Program-made: the position numbers and the translations under genes
Part shown: in pieces, positions 1 to 8,222 of the stretch
Layout of the letters: each line of letters opens with the position of its first letter
Position numbering within the stretch: position 1 is the stretch's first letter
From: Palsa-343 sp036269135
GTDB lineage: Bacteria; Acidobacteriota; Terriglobia; Terriglobales; Acidobacteriaceae
DNA length: 64,000 bases
Reading direction: 5' to 3'
NCBI GenBank assembly: GCA_036269135.1
Contig: DATASQ010000048.1
Location: forward strand, 1-64,000
The notes under the pieces: generated by a model
The model's database searches: none
The model's input: the letters and a program-made list of their open reading frames with translations, nothing else
Told to the model about the DNA's origin: nothing

Positions 1-906
1 TTCGATGAGGCGTTTGGTCTGGCGGCCGGTGGCGTCGAAGGCGATGCCGGCGGTGGCGGTACGGGAACGGGATTCGGAATCCGCCAGCGCAGCGATCAGG
101 CTATTGGCGTTGTCGATGCGGGCTTTGGCTTTGGTGGCGCGGGCTTTGGGGCCGCGGCGGAGCCATTCGATTTCGGTGCGAACGCGGTTGCGGAGGCTTT
201 CCTGGGCGCGCTGCTGCCATTCGACGTACGCGTCGCGCTCTTCGAGAAATTTGGAGTAGCTGCCTTTGACGCGGAGGAGACCTTCGGAGTAGATGCGGTT
301 GAGCTCGACGACTTCGGAGGCGATGGCTTCGAGGAAGTAGCGGTCGTGGGTGACGACGACGTACGAGAATGGCGCGGCGCGGAGAAGATTTTCCAGCCAC
401 TCGATGCCTTCGAGATCGAGGTGGTTGGTGGGCTCGTCGAGGAGGAGGAGATCGGGATCGGTGACGAGGGCTTCGGCAATAGCGAGGCGCTTGCGCCATC
501 CACCGCTGAGGCTGGCGGCTTCGCGGTTCATGCCGGGCTGGCCGGGAGAGTCGCTTTCCACGAAGCCGGCGCGCCCCAGAGTTTCGCGGAGGCGCTGTTC
601 GTGAACAGCGGCGGGCACGGCGGCGCGGTCGAGCGCGGCTTCGACGATCTGCCGGACCGTGGGACCCGGGACGAAGTCGGATATCTGATGGAGATAGGCG
701 ATGCGGGCTCGTTTGCGGAAGGAGACTTCGCCGGTGTCGGAGTGCTGCTCGCCGCCGAGGATGGCGAGCAGTGTGGATTTGCCGGCGCCATTGGGACCGA
801 TGAGGCCGATGCGGGCTCCATCGTGGACGGCGAAGGAGAGGTTCTCAAAGAGGGGGGTAGCGCCGAAGCGTTTGGATACATTTTGCGCGATGAGGATCGG
901 CGGCAT
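1..906 (-). CDS. ABC-F family ATPase, Uup-like (3' end beyond window)
   Basis: Reading leftward from an ATG at 906, an open frame runs 302 codons to the window edge without a stop, so the C-terminal half is missing. The first ATPase domain is complete: Walker A GPNGAGKST near residue 40, signature LSGGWRKRLAIAEAL near 133, Walker B LLLLDEPTNHLDL, and H-switch VVTHDRYFLE. The following linker carries the WLRRGPKARATKAKAR stretch typical of Uup-type ABC-F proteins, which act in the cytoplasm on ribosomes or branched DNA rather than as transporters. There are no membrane segments. It is divergent from the secreted Asp-box gene at 1035. The ABC-F family is clear; the Uup subgroup is inferred from the linker motif. 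Confidence 0.9.
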   Translation of the reverse strand, partial: MPPILIAQNVSKRFGATPLFENLSFAVHDGARIGLIGPNGAGKSTLLAILGGEQHSDTGEVSFRKRARIAYLHQISDFVPGPTVRQIVEAALDRAAVPAAVHEQRLRETLGRAGFVESDSPGQPGMNREAASLSGGWRKRLAIAEALVTDPDLLLLDEPTNHLDLEGIEWLENLLRAAPFSYVVVTHDRYFLEAIASEVVELNRIYSEGLLRVKGSYSKFLEERDAYVEWQQRAQESLRNRVRTEIEWLRRGPKARATKAKARIDNANSLIAALADSESRSRTATAGIAFDATGRQTKRLIE

Positions 907-1034
907 GGTTTCAGTTTATGGGGAGGCGGGCGTCGAGCGATAAGACGACCGCTACACTGGGTGCGGCTTTCGACAATCCTTGTGCGCGCTGAGGGGGGTC
1001 ATCCGTGCTCGATCGCAGCAGGAAGAGGCGAGGG

Positions 1035-2330
1035 ATGCGTTGTTTCGACAGGGTGATCGCAGCGGCGGTCTGTCTTTCCGCGCTGATGGGCAGTCAGGCG
1101 ATGGCGCAGAGCGGTGCGGGGGCAGCAGCCTTCCCGCGGCTGGTTCTGATGCAGCATGTGGAGATTGCCGGCGATTCGGCCAAGGAACCGAGCCTCGTTG
1201 AAGGGCCGGATGGCACGCTGTACGTGAGCGGGTTCGGCAAGCTGAGCAACGGAAAGCCGCAGCAGGCGCCGCGGCTGTGGAAGAGCACCGATCACGGTGC
1301 GAGCTGGACCCGCATGAATATCGGCGACGCCGGAATCACGGCGAACTCCGATGTGAGCCTGGCGGTGGCTCGGGATGGATCGCTCTATCTTGTCGAACTG
1401 GAGTTCGATCCCAAAGCCGGTGAGGGCGTCCATGTGGTGGCCGGGGTCAGCCGTGACGAGGGCGTGACCTGGCGCTGGACCCTGCTGACCCAGGGACATT
1501 TTCCCGATCGGCCGTGGGTTGCTGTGGCGCCCGATGGAACCGCGCACGTGATCTGGAGCGATGGCAGCGGAGTGCACCACGTCCTGAGCCGGGACGAAGG
1601 CGCGACGTGGAGCGCGTCCCAGGTTGTGTACCCCTCCGGTGAATCGAGCGATCTTGCGGTCGGGCCGCATGGAGAGGTGGCGGTGCGCATCACGCCGAGC
1701 TTTGCGGGAGGATCGAAATTCGACGCGCCCGCGGATTGGCTTGCAGTGAGCACAGACGGCGGCAGCACATGGGAGAAGCGGACTCCGCCTGGCGATCGGG
1801 ACTGGTCGCCAGGCGGAACACAAGGCTCGATTCCGCGCTGGGTTGAGCCGGTGGCCTGGGATGCGCAGGGCCGGCTCTACTCGCTGTGGACCAATTTCCA
1901 GGGCGTGTGGCTGGCGGAGTCGGTGGATGCAGGCAGGAGCTGGCGCCGGTGGCGCGTCGCCAGGATTAACGCTGTGTCGTATTTTCCGTATCTGACCGCA
2001 CGGGGAGCGGGCGAGCTGGCGGCCACCTGGTTTTCAGGCGCAGGCGAAGCGCTGCAGTGGCATGTGGCGCGCATCCAGGTGGGACCAGGCACGGGCCGCC
2101 CGCGGGTAGTGGAGTTATCCGGACTGCGAACCGATAGCTGGACTGTGAGCGATGAGACTCCTTCGCCTGTGCGAGACACGGCCGGCGAGTACCTCTGCGT
2201 CGCGTTGCTGCGCGATGGCGATATCGCGGTGGTGAGCCCAATCCAGAATCCGGAGACCAGGCGGCTGGGCTTCTCGTTTTGGCGGTTCACTGAGACCGGG
2301 CGGATCGGTGTGCCCGGTGTCACGCGTTGA
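1035..2330 (+). CDS. secreted Asp-box (BNR/sialidase-like) protein
   Basis: A 431-residue protein if the internal ATG at 1035 is used; the in-frame ATG at 1005 would put ten charged residues before the signal peptide, so 1035 is preferred. The N terminus (MRCFDRVIAAAVCLSALMGS, ending QAMA-Q) is a Sec signal peptide. Five Asp-box motifs (S-x-D-x-G-x-x-W) are visible: STDHGASW, SRDEGVTW, SRDEGATW, STDGGSTW and SVDAGRSW. These mark a beta-propeller as in sialidases and BNR-repeat proteins. I do not see the arginine triad needed to call a true sialidase, so substrate and activity are unknown. It is probably periplasmic or extracellular. The next gene, a secreted S10 peptidase, follows 75 bases later on the same strand. 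Confidence 0.75.
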   Translation: MRCFDRVIAAAVCLSALMGSQAMAQSGAGAAAFPRLVLMQHVEIAGDSAKEPSLVEGPDGTLYVSGFGKLSNGKPQQAPRLWKSTDHGASWTRMNIGDAGITANSDVSLAVARDGSLYLVELEFDPKAGEGVHVVAGVSRDEGVTWRWTLLTQGHFPDRPWVAVAPDGTAHVIWSDGSGVHHVLSRDEGATWSASQVVYPSGESSDLAVGPHGEVAVRITPSFAGGSKFDAPADWLAVSTDGGSTWEKRTPPGDRDWSPGGTQGSIPRWVEPVAWDAQGRLYSLWTNFQGVWLAESVDAGRSWRRWRVARINAVSYFPYLTARGAGELAATWFSGAGEALQWHVARIQVGPGTGRPRVVELSGLRTDSWTVSDETPSPVRDTAGEYLCVALLRDGDIAVVSPIQNPETRRLGFSFWRFTETGRIGVPGVTR

Positions 2331-2405
2331 AATCCCGCAGCGGGTGTGTCGCACCCGGTATACTCTGTCGGCATCTCCGGAAATTCCTCAGGAGGCGACG
2401 GAAGA

Positions 2406-4043
2406 ATGATTCGGCAAATTGGCTGTTGCACGCTTGCGGCGCTGCTGGTTGTTCCGGCAGTGCTGGCGCAGAATTCCGATCACGACATGAAGGATCACGC
2501 TGCGGCCGCTGCGAGCAGTCCGGGCGCGATGCCGCCGGATTCGGTCACCGAAGGGTCGGTGACGGTGGAGGGGCAGACGATTCAGTACAAAGCCGTGGCC
2601 GGGATGTTGACGGTGGGATCGAGCGACGCGCAGGACGCGATGATTGGGCTGGACGGGAAGTATCTGCCGGGATCGGACATCGATGTGGCCGCGAAGATTC
2701 AGGATCAGCCGGCGATTGCGCGAATGTACTACGTGGCGTACTTCAAAAAAGACGCGCCGCAGGGCACGCGGCCGATCACCTTTCTCTATAACGGCGGCCC
2801 GGGCAGCTCGACGATGTATCTGCACATGGGGGCGTTTGGGCCGATGCGGGTGGTGCTGCCGAATGTGGAGCATCAGGAAGGCGCGCCTTACTCGATTGTG
2901 CCGAACCAATACAGTTTGCTGGACGTGAGCGACCTGGTCTTCATCGACGCACCGGGCACGGGCTTTTCGCGCGTGCTGGGCAAGGACGCGGGGAAGGCGT
3001 TCTATGGGACGGATCAGGATGGGCATGCGTTCAGCCGGTTCATTCACCGGTTCCTGACGAAGTACGACCTGTGGAACAATCCGAAATTTCTCTTCGGCGA
3101 GAGCTACGGGACGACGCGGACGGCGGTGCTGACGTACGACCTGCAGCAGAGCGGAATCGATATGAACGGGTCGGTGTTTCTGTCGCAGATTCTGAATTTC
3201 GACGACAGTGCCGATGGGCCGCAGGGGAATCCGGGGACGGACAATGGCTACTTCCTGGCATTGCCGTCGATGGCGGCGACGGCGTGGTACCACCATCATG
3301 TGCCGAACCAGCCCGCGCAACTGGAGCCGTTCCTGCAGGAGGTAGAGCAGTTCAGCCTGGGTGGGTATGCGTCGGCGCTGCTCGAGGGCGCGGATCTGCC
3401 GGACGCGGAGAAGCATGCGGTCGCGGCAAAGCTGGAGAGCTATACGGGCGTGCCGGCGGCGTACTGGTACAAGGCCAATCTGCGGGTGAGTGGCGGCGCG
3501 TTCTCGAAGGAGTTGCAGACGGAGCTGAACATCACGACGGGACGGCTGGACACGCGGTATGAGGGGCCGGATCTCGATCCGCTGAGCGAGGAGACGGAGT
3601 ACGATCCGTTCGGCAGCGCGACGTCAGCACCCTACAACGCGGCGGTGAACGACTACACGCGGGACGTGCTGCGCTACGGCGAGAACATGACGTACAAGCC
3701 GAGCGCGTATGGGCCGGACTTTCACTGGGATCTGCAGCACACGCCGCCCGGGGGACGCGGCTGGGATGCGAGCGTGAATGTGATGCCCGACCTTTCAGTG
3801 GCGATGAAACGCAATCCCAAGCTGAAGATCCTGTTGATGGGCGGCTACTACGATCTGGGCACGCTGTTTTTTGGAGCGACGTACGAGGACAAACATCTGC
3901 AGATCCCGGAGAAGCTGCAGGCGAACATCAGCTATCACTTCTTTCAGACCGGGCACATGGTGTACGTGACGGTGCCGGCGTTGAAAGAGCTGCATCAGGT
4001 GACGGCGGATTTCATTCGCACGAACGAGCACCCGGAGCCGTAG
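2406..4043 (+). CDS. serine carboxypeptidase, peptidase family S10
   Basis: Start chosen at ATG 2406, preceded by AGGAGG twelve bases upstream and followed directly by a Sec signal peptide (MIRQIGCCTLAALLVVPAVL, AQ cleavage). The longer frame from 2346 would bury that signal. The 545-residue product has the S10 alpha/beta-hydrolase motifs in order: GGPGSST (oxyanion region), nucleophile Ser233 in FGESYGTT, Asp483 in GYYDLGT and His517 in QTGHMVYV. The full triad suggests an active secreted exopeptidase removing C-terminal residues from peptides, fitting a peptide-scavenging soil bacterium. Residues after the signal are rich in Asp, His and Ala. It converges on the histidine kinase at 4153. 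Confidence 0.93.
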   Translation: MIRQIGCCTLAALLVVPAVLAQNSDHDMKDHAAAAASSPGAMPPDSVTEGSVTVEGQTIQYKAVAGMLTVGSSDAQDAMIGLDGKYLPGSDIDVAAKIQDQPAIARMYYVAYFKKDAPQGTRPITFLYNGGPGSSTMYLHMGAFGPMRVVLPNVEHQEGAPYSIVPNQYSLLDVSDLVFIDAPGTGFSRVLGKDAGKAFYGTDQDGHAFSRFIHRFLTKYDLWNNPKFLFGESYGTTRTAVLTYDLQQSGIDMNGSVFLSQILNFDDSADGPQGNPGTDNGYFLALPSMAATAWYHHHVPNQPAQLEPFLQEVEQFSLGGYASALLEGADLPDAEKHAVAAKLESYTGVPAAYWYKANLRVSGGAFSKELQTELNITTGRLDTRYEGPDLDPLSEETEYDPFGSATSAPYNAAVNDYTRDVLRYGENMTYKPSAYGPDFHWDLQHTPPGGRGWDASVNVMPDLSVAMKRNPKLKILLMGGYYDLGTLFFGATYEDKHLQIPEKLQANISYHFFQTGHMVYVTVPALKELHQVTADFIRTNEHPEP

Positions 4044-4152
4044 GCCGCAGCGAAGTGCAGGCCCATTCGACTCGCGCCTGAATGTTGGTGTCGCGCCAGG
4101 AGCGGCGCAAGCACTTCGGAAGGCATGCGGTTTTTTGACTTGGCCGCCGGGT

Positions 4153-5610
4153 TCAGGCGCAGGGCAGCTCGACGCGGAAGGCAGTGCGGAAGCCATCGGG
4201 CAGACCGCGCGTCTGAAGGGCAATGCGGCCGCCGTTTTTCTCGACGAGGTCTTTGGTGACCCAGAGGCCGATGCCGGTGCCGACATCTTCTTTGGTGGTG
4301 AAGAAGGCGTCAAAGATGCGGGGAATGTTGTCGGGGGCGATGCCGGAGCCGTTGTCGCACACGGAGAGAGTGGCAAGGGAGCCGGCGTGCGCGATCCCGA
4401 TTTCGATGCAGCCGCCGGACTCGGGCAGGGCATCGCACGCGTTCGAGACCAGGTTGGTGAGGATCTGGCGAAGGTCGTCCGCGGGCAGCGCGAGATGGAG
4501 ATCGCCGTTGTGCCGGATGCGGATCTCGGCGCCGCGCGTGGTGCAGCGGGGCTGAAACATGGCGGTCACCGCTTCGACAATCTCGAGGACGTGGACGGGA
4601 CCGGGCGAGGATTTGGGACGGACAAAGGTGAGAGTGCGGCGGGCGATGGCGCCAAGGCGGGCGAGTTCCTGGTCGGCACGCTGGAGGTAGTCGCGGGCAG
4701 CGGGCGGCACGTTCGCCTCGGTTTGCGCCAGGTAGAGAAGATTGGTGACGGCTTCGAGGGGATTATTCACCTCATGGGCGATGGTGGCGGAGAGGCGGCC
4801 GATGGCGGCGAGCTTCTCGGAGCGGACGAGGGCAAGCTCGGCGTTTTTGTGATCGGTGATGTCGATGGTGACGCCGTTCCAGATTTTGCTGTTGACGGCT
4901 GAAGGTGTGCCGCGGCTTTCCAGCCAGTGGATCTCGCCGTTGGGCCAGCGGACGCGGAATTCGGAACGGTAGGCGCGACCGGTGGCGATGGCCTGGTCGA
5001 ATTCCAGGAGGATGCGGGCGCGGTCTTCGTCGAGGATGAGGTCGATGGTGGCCTGGCGGGGGGCGTCGGCGACCAGCGGCCGGCCGAAGACCTGAGCGCC
5101 GCCCTCAGCCCAGTGGAGCTGTCCATCGTCGACGTTGAACATCCAGACAGCGGCATTGCTGGCCTGCTGGGCTTCCAGTAAAGAGTCGGTGCGAACCTGC
5201 AGTGAGGTGAGGGCGGCGTGGAGACGGCTGCTCGTGACGCGTTGCCGATCGCAGAGAAGGGCAATGAGAAAGCCGATGGCGAGGATCACGGCGGTGTAGA
5301 GAAGCGACTGCAGATCGAGGGCGACGAAACCGCTGGGGGCCAGCACGAGATAGTTGAAGAGAGCGGCGGTGGTGGCGACGGCGAGAAGGCCGGGGCCCAG
5401 TCCGGTGAAGACGGTGATGCCGGCCACGAAGATGAAGTTGAGAGCCACGGGCGTGCCGTGCAGGGCGGGGGTGCGGAGGGTCAGGATGACACCGAGCCAG
5501 GGAAGCAGGACCGCAGCCACATATCCGATGAGAAGCACGGGAAGGCGGGCCGAGCGGGGTGCACCGAGTCGAGCAGGGGAGTTCAAAATCAATGGCCTCT
5601 TGCAAAGCAT
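4153..5610 (-). CDS. sensor histidine kinase (DUF4118-like membrane domain, PAS, HisKA, HATPase)
   Basis: A 485-residue membrane kinase. Residues about 25-120 form four hydrophobic segments with the layout of the KdpD-type DUF4118 domain. A PAS domain follows at about 145-255 (IHWLESRGTP, ITDHKNAE). The HisKA phosphoacceptor is His279 in TIAHEVNNPLEAV, and the C-terminal ATPase shows the N box NLVSNACDALPE, DNGSGIAPDN and GTGIGLWVTK. No response regulator lies next to it, so the partner must be elsewhere. The stop faces the S10 peptidase gene. The start at 5610 lacks a clear ribosome site. The signal is unknown. Confidence 0.9.
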   Translation of the reverse strand: MLCKRPLILNSPARLGAPRSARLPVLLIGYVAAVLLPWLGVILTLRTPALHGTPVALNFIFVAGITVFTGLGPGLLAVATTAALFNYLVLAPSGFVALDLQSLLYTAVILAIGFLIALLCDRQRVTSSRLHAALTSLQVRTDSLLEAQQASNAAVWMFNVDDGQLHWAEGGAQVFGRPLVADAPRQATIDLILDEDRARILLEFDQAIATGRAYRSEFRVRWPNGEIHWLESRGTPSAVNSKIWNGVTIDITDHKNAELALVRSEKLAAIGRLSATIAHEVNNPLEAVTNLLYLAQTEANVPPAARDYLQRADQELARLGAIARRTLTFVRPKSSPGPVHVLEIVEAVTAMFQPRCTTRGAEIRIRHNGDLHLALPADDLRQILTNLVSNACDALPESGGCIEIGIAHAGSLATLSVCDNGSGIAPDNIPRIFDAFFTTKEDVGTGIGLWVTKDLVEKNGGRIALQTRGLPDGFRTAFRVELPCA

Positions 5611-5741
5611 CGCGCGACCGCAGGCGGTCCAGGGAACGGCTCAGGTCAGGGGATGTGAAGCAAGAATACACGTTCCTGGAGGCGGACCCGGGAGCGCCGG
5701 CGGCGGCAGGCGGCGATTGGCGCGAGAGGGCGGGAAGGGCA

Positions 5742-5768
5742 GGTTACAGGGGACGGGTTACAGGGGAC
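5742..5768. repeat. two direct copies of a 13-base 'GGTTACAGGGGAC' unit
   Basis: Identical 13-base units GGTTACAGGGGAC lie at 5742-5754 and 5756-5768 in the gap upstream of the histidine kinase. The ten-base string CAGGTTACAG at 5740-5749 is also present inside metH at 34885-34894, where the surrounding sequence has the same ACAGG-rich character. This looks like a dispersed low-complexity repeat family of the genome. Confidence 0.7.
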
Positions 5769-5820
5769 AGGAGGGACGGGGCCATCCCGACGCTTGCGAG
5801 GCTGGTGACCTGCGGCAGGT

Positions 5821-6429
5821 CTACTTCTCAGCTTTGAGACGGACGGCGAGCTGATTGACGCGCTGCGTGGCGGTGGAGAGGTCGAGGTGCTCGGCGGATT
5901 CGAGCAGGCGGACGGCTTCGACTTTGCGTCCTCGGCGCAGCAGGGCACGCAGCGACTCGTCGAGGTGGGCGGGGAGCGGGTTACCGCTGTGCGCCTGGAG
6001 GAAACGCTGGGTGGTCTCGCGGAGCATCGCCCAGCGATCGCGGCCGCCGCCGTAGGTGTCCGTGAAGGGGATGGGCTTTTGTCCGGTGATGAGCGTGAGC
6101 CGGTAAAGAGTGGAGCCCCCGCTGCCGGAGGAGGTTTCCGTGCCGATGCCGGCGATTTCGGAAAAGGGAACGGCGCCGGCAGCCGAGCGGAAGAAGCGCA
6201 TGCGGCGCCAGTAGACAGTGCGCCGGGGGACGTCGAAAACGACGGTCGCTTTGCGAAGCCAGACGAGCGCGCCAGCCGCAAAGAAGATGGCGACGATGAG
6301 ATTGCCGCGTTTGCCGGGCAGCGTGGAAGCGTAGAAGAGAGGCAGCGCGGCCAGAGCGAGCAGGAGCGAGATCCAGAGCGTGCTCTCCCTGAGGATCAGC
6401 TCGGTGTCGGTTTGGCGGACGATCCTCAA
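5821..6429 (-). CDS. small integral membrane protein, two N-terminal helices, unknown function
   Basis: The open frame begins at 6468 with an ATG, but this lies inside the upstream oxidoreductase gene. A TTG at 6429-6427 overlaps that gene's TGA (TTGA), a usual translational-coupling arrangement, and gives a 202-residue product starting MRIVRQTDTEL. Two hydrophobic segments follow (STLWISLLLALAALPLFYAS and LIVAIFFAAGALVWL), then a beta-rich stretch with paired Arg/Tyr residues (RRTVYWRRMRFF...VPFSEIAGIG), resembling bacterial PH-like membrane proteins, and a C-terminal helical tail. No enzyme motif is seen. The PH-like reading is tentative. Confidence 0.65.
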   Translation of the reverse strand: MRIVRQTDTELILRESTLWISLLLALAALPLFYASTLPGKRGNLIVAIFFAAGALVWLRKATVVFDVPRRTVYWRRMRFFRSAAGAVPFSEIAGIGTETSSGSGGSTLYRLTLITGQKPIPFTDTYGGGRDRWAMLRETTQRFLQAHSGNPLPAHLDESLRALLRRGRKVEAVRLLESAEHLDLSTATQRVNQLAVRLKAEK

Positions 6430-7457
6430 GAGGGCGCACCCGGCGCAGCCTGACGAACCGCCTGCCATTGCCCCGACTGGGCCGACTGGAAGACGGCTTC
6501 AATCACGGCCATGTTGGCGATGCCTTCTTCGAGAGAAACGGGGACCGGTGTGCGCTCAAGCACGGCGCGGGAGAAGGCGTCGCCCTGCAGCGTGTACTGG
6601 TCAATCACAGGAAAGATTTCGGTCTCGATGCCGGCGCCAAAAATATCGCGGCCGTCATCGACAAAAATGCGTGTGGGACGGTCGGGAGGCGCATTGAAGG
6701 GGATTTCAATCTCGATGCGCCCTTTCGTGCCGAGAAACTGCACGCGCTGCCAGGGAACGAACTGCGTGCTCACGGTAAAGATCGCATGCCCGCGAGGAAA
6801 ATCGAGCAGGGCGGAGGTGAGGCGATCGGTGCCGAAGGCTGGATCGTGCTCGATGAGGCCGCAGACGCGGGTGGGCTCCTGACCGAAGGCGTAGCGCGCC
6901 GCGTGAATGCAGTAGCAGCCGATGTCGTAGAGAGCGCCGCCGCCGCATTCGGCCTGATTGCGGATATTGGCGGGATCGTCGTTGAAGTAGCTGAAAATCG
7001 CGGTGACCGCGCGCAGGGTGCCGATGCGGCCTTCATCGATGAGGGCGCGGGTGCGCAGCCACTGCGGGTGGGAACGGATCATGAAGGCTTCGCCGATGAC
7101 CACGCCGGTGCGCTGGCGCACGGCGAGGAGGGCTTCGGCTTCGGCCAGGGTCAGGCTGAGGGGTTTCTCGCAGAGAACGTGCTTGCCCGCTTCGGCGGCG
7201 CGGATGGTCCACGGAATATGGAGCTGATTGGGCAGGGGATTGTAGATGGCGTCGATGGCAGGGTCGGCGAGGAGTTCCTCATAGGAGCCATAGGCGGTAG
7301 GGATGCCCAGCTCAGAGGCGGCGGCGCGCGCGTGAGCGAGATCGCGCGAGGCGATGGCGGTGACGGTGGAGAACTGTCCACGCTGCATCGCGGGGATGAC
7401 TTTGCGGGTGCCGATCCTGGCGGTGGAGAGAACGCCCCAGCGCAGCTTTGGGCTCAT
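6426..7457 (-). CDS. Gfo/Idh/MocA family NAD(P)-dependent oxidoreductase
   Basis: A 343-residue cytoplasmic enzyme with an N-terminal Rossmann fold (RWGVLSTARIGTRKVIPA), the family motif CEKPLSLT near residue 97, and the C-terminal alpha/beta domain (GGGALYDIGCYCIHAARY). The family oxidises or reduces sugars, inositols or related polyols; the exact substrate cannot be read from sequence. Length is normal for the family. It lies downstream of the ThiS-like gene on the same strand, 83 bases away, and its stop codon overlaps the probable start of the membrane protein that follows. Confidence 0.9.
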   Translation of the reverse strand: MSPKLRWGVLSTARIGTRKVIPAMQRGQFSTVTAIASRDLAHARAAASELGIPTAYGSYEELLADPAIDAIYNPLPNQLHIPWTIRAAEAGKHVLCEKPLSLTLAEAEALLAVRQRTGVVIGEAFMIRSHPQWLRTRALIDEGRIGTLRAVTAIFSYFNDDPANIRNQAECGGGALYDIGCYCIHAARYAFGQEPTRVCGLIEHDPAFGTDRLTSALLDFPRGHAIFTVSTQFVPWQRVQFLGTKGRIEIEIPFNAPPDRPTRIFVDDGRDIFGAGIETEIFPVIDQYTLQGDAFSRAVLERTPVPVSLEEGIANMAVIEAVFQSAQSGQWQAVRQAAPGAPS

Positions 7458-7540
7458 GCGAAGAGGATAACTCCGGGGAGCGCCGGGAATGGGGAGGGAC
7501 GGGGCCTGGGGCGAAATAGCGGGACCGCGGGGTTGGACGA

Positions 7541-7756
7541 CTAGATTTGGCCGCCGCCGACGAAGTGCACGATCTCAAAGCGGTCGCCGCCGGTGACGGG
7601 GGTGGTGGGCCAGGCGGGGCGGGAGACGATGGCGCCGTTGTGTTCGACGGCCACGCGGTCCTGCTTGAGGCCGAGGGCGCTCAGGAGGTCGAGCACAGTG
7701 GCGCCGCTGGCAAGGGCAGGGAAGCTGCGCGGCTGCCCGTTGATAACGAGGTCCAT
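7541..7756 (-). CDS. thiS: ThiS-like sulfur-carrier protein with two extra C-terminal residues
   Basis: Starting at the ATG at 7756, this is a 71-residue beta-grasp protein: MDLVINGQPRSF at the start, then RVAVEHNGAIVSRPAW and DRFEIVHFVGGG near the end, all as in ThiS. Known ThiS proteins end in Gly-Gly so that ThiF can adenylate the terminus and sulfur can be loaded for thiazole synthesis. Here the frame continues past the glycines with Gln-Ile before the stop (GGGQI). Either the tail is removed by a protease or this is a non-canonical carrier. No thiG, thiF or thiC is next to it. A longer open frame upstream looks non-coding. Confidence 0.8.
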   Translation of the reverse strand: MDLVINGQPRSFPALASGATVLDLLSALGLKQDRVAVEHNGAIVSRPAWPTTPVTGGDRFEIVHFVGGGQI

Positions 7757-7847
7757 AGAGGGAGGGTAGCAGGGGTCGAAGGGAAGGCGGCGGGGCTGAC
7801 TGCAGACAAGAGCGCAGCCGGGTCGGCGTACGGAGGCGTGCCTAAGG

Positions 7848-8063
7848 TCAGCGGAGGAAGCGCCAGATCTGGCAGCCGAGGACGACGAGCAGGAAGAAGC
7901 CGAACTCAATCATCGTGGCGGCCACAAAGCCGCGGAAGACGCCGAGAGGTTCTTCACTGGGCGGCGGGAAGTCCAGACGGTCCGAGGCCGCTTCGCCCTC
8001 TTCGAGGGGTCGCGTGGCGAGATCGGGAAAGGCGAAGTTCGTGTCGATCGAGCGGGCATCCAT
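7848..8063 (-). CDS. small single-helix membrane protein, unknown
   Basis: A 71-residue protein starting at ATG 8063, supported by a strong ribosome site (GAGGAG seven bases upstream). The N-terminal half is polar and acidic with Pro residues (RPLEEGEAASDRLDFPPPSEE); the C-terminal third is one membrane helix (FVAATMIEFGFFLLVVLGCQ) ending in a basic tail, so the N terminus probably faces one side and only a short tail the other. No known domain recognised. It lies 91 bases upstream of the ThiS-like gene in the same direction and may head that group. Confidence 0.65.
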   Translation of the reverse strand: MDARSIDTNFAFPDLATRPLEEGEAASDRLDFPPPSEEPLGVFRGFVAATMIEFGFFLLVVLGCQIWRFLR

Positions 8064-8182
8064 ACCGTTTCTCCTCAAGAGAACGGTATCGGCGAAAGCA
8101 GGCCGCGCCATCAGAAGAGAGGGAAAAGACAGCGCTCGTGTCTCAAAGAGGAACAACGGGTCCGGCGGGTTCCAAAAAGGGA

Positions 8183-8207
8183 AGCCCGGACCGTGGAGGT
8201 CCGGGCT
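8183..8207 (-). terminator. intrinsic terminator of the S53 peptidase gene
   Basis: A perfect 10-bp stem (AGCCCGGACC at 8183-8192, GGTCCGGGCT at 8198-8207) with a five-base loop lies 15 bases past the S53 stop. Reading leftward, the stem is followed by a run of five T within ten bases, the form of a Rho-independent terminator. Confidence 0.85.
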
Positions 8208-8222
8208 GTGGAGCGGTGCGGG

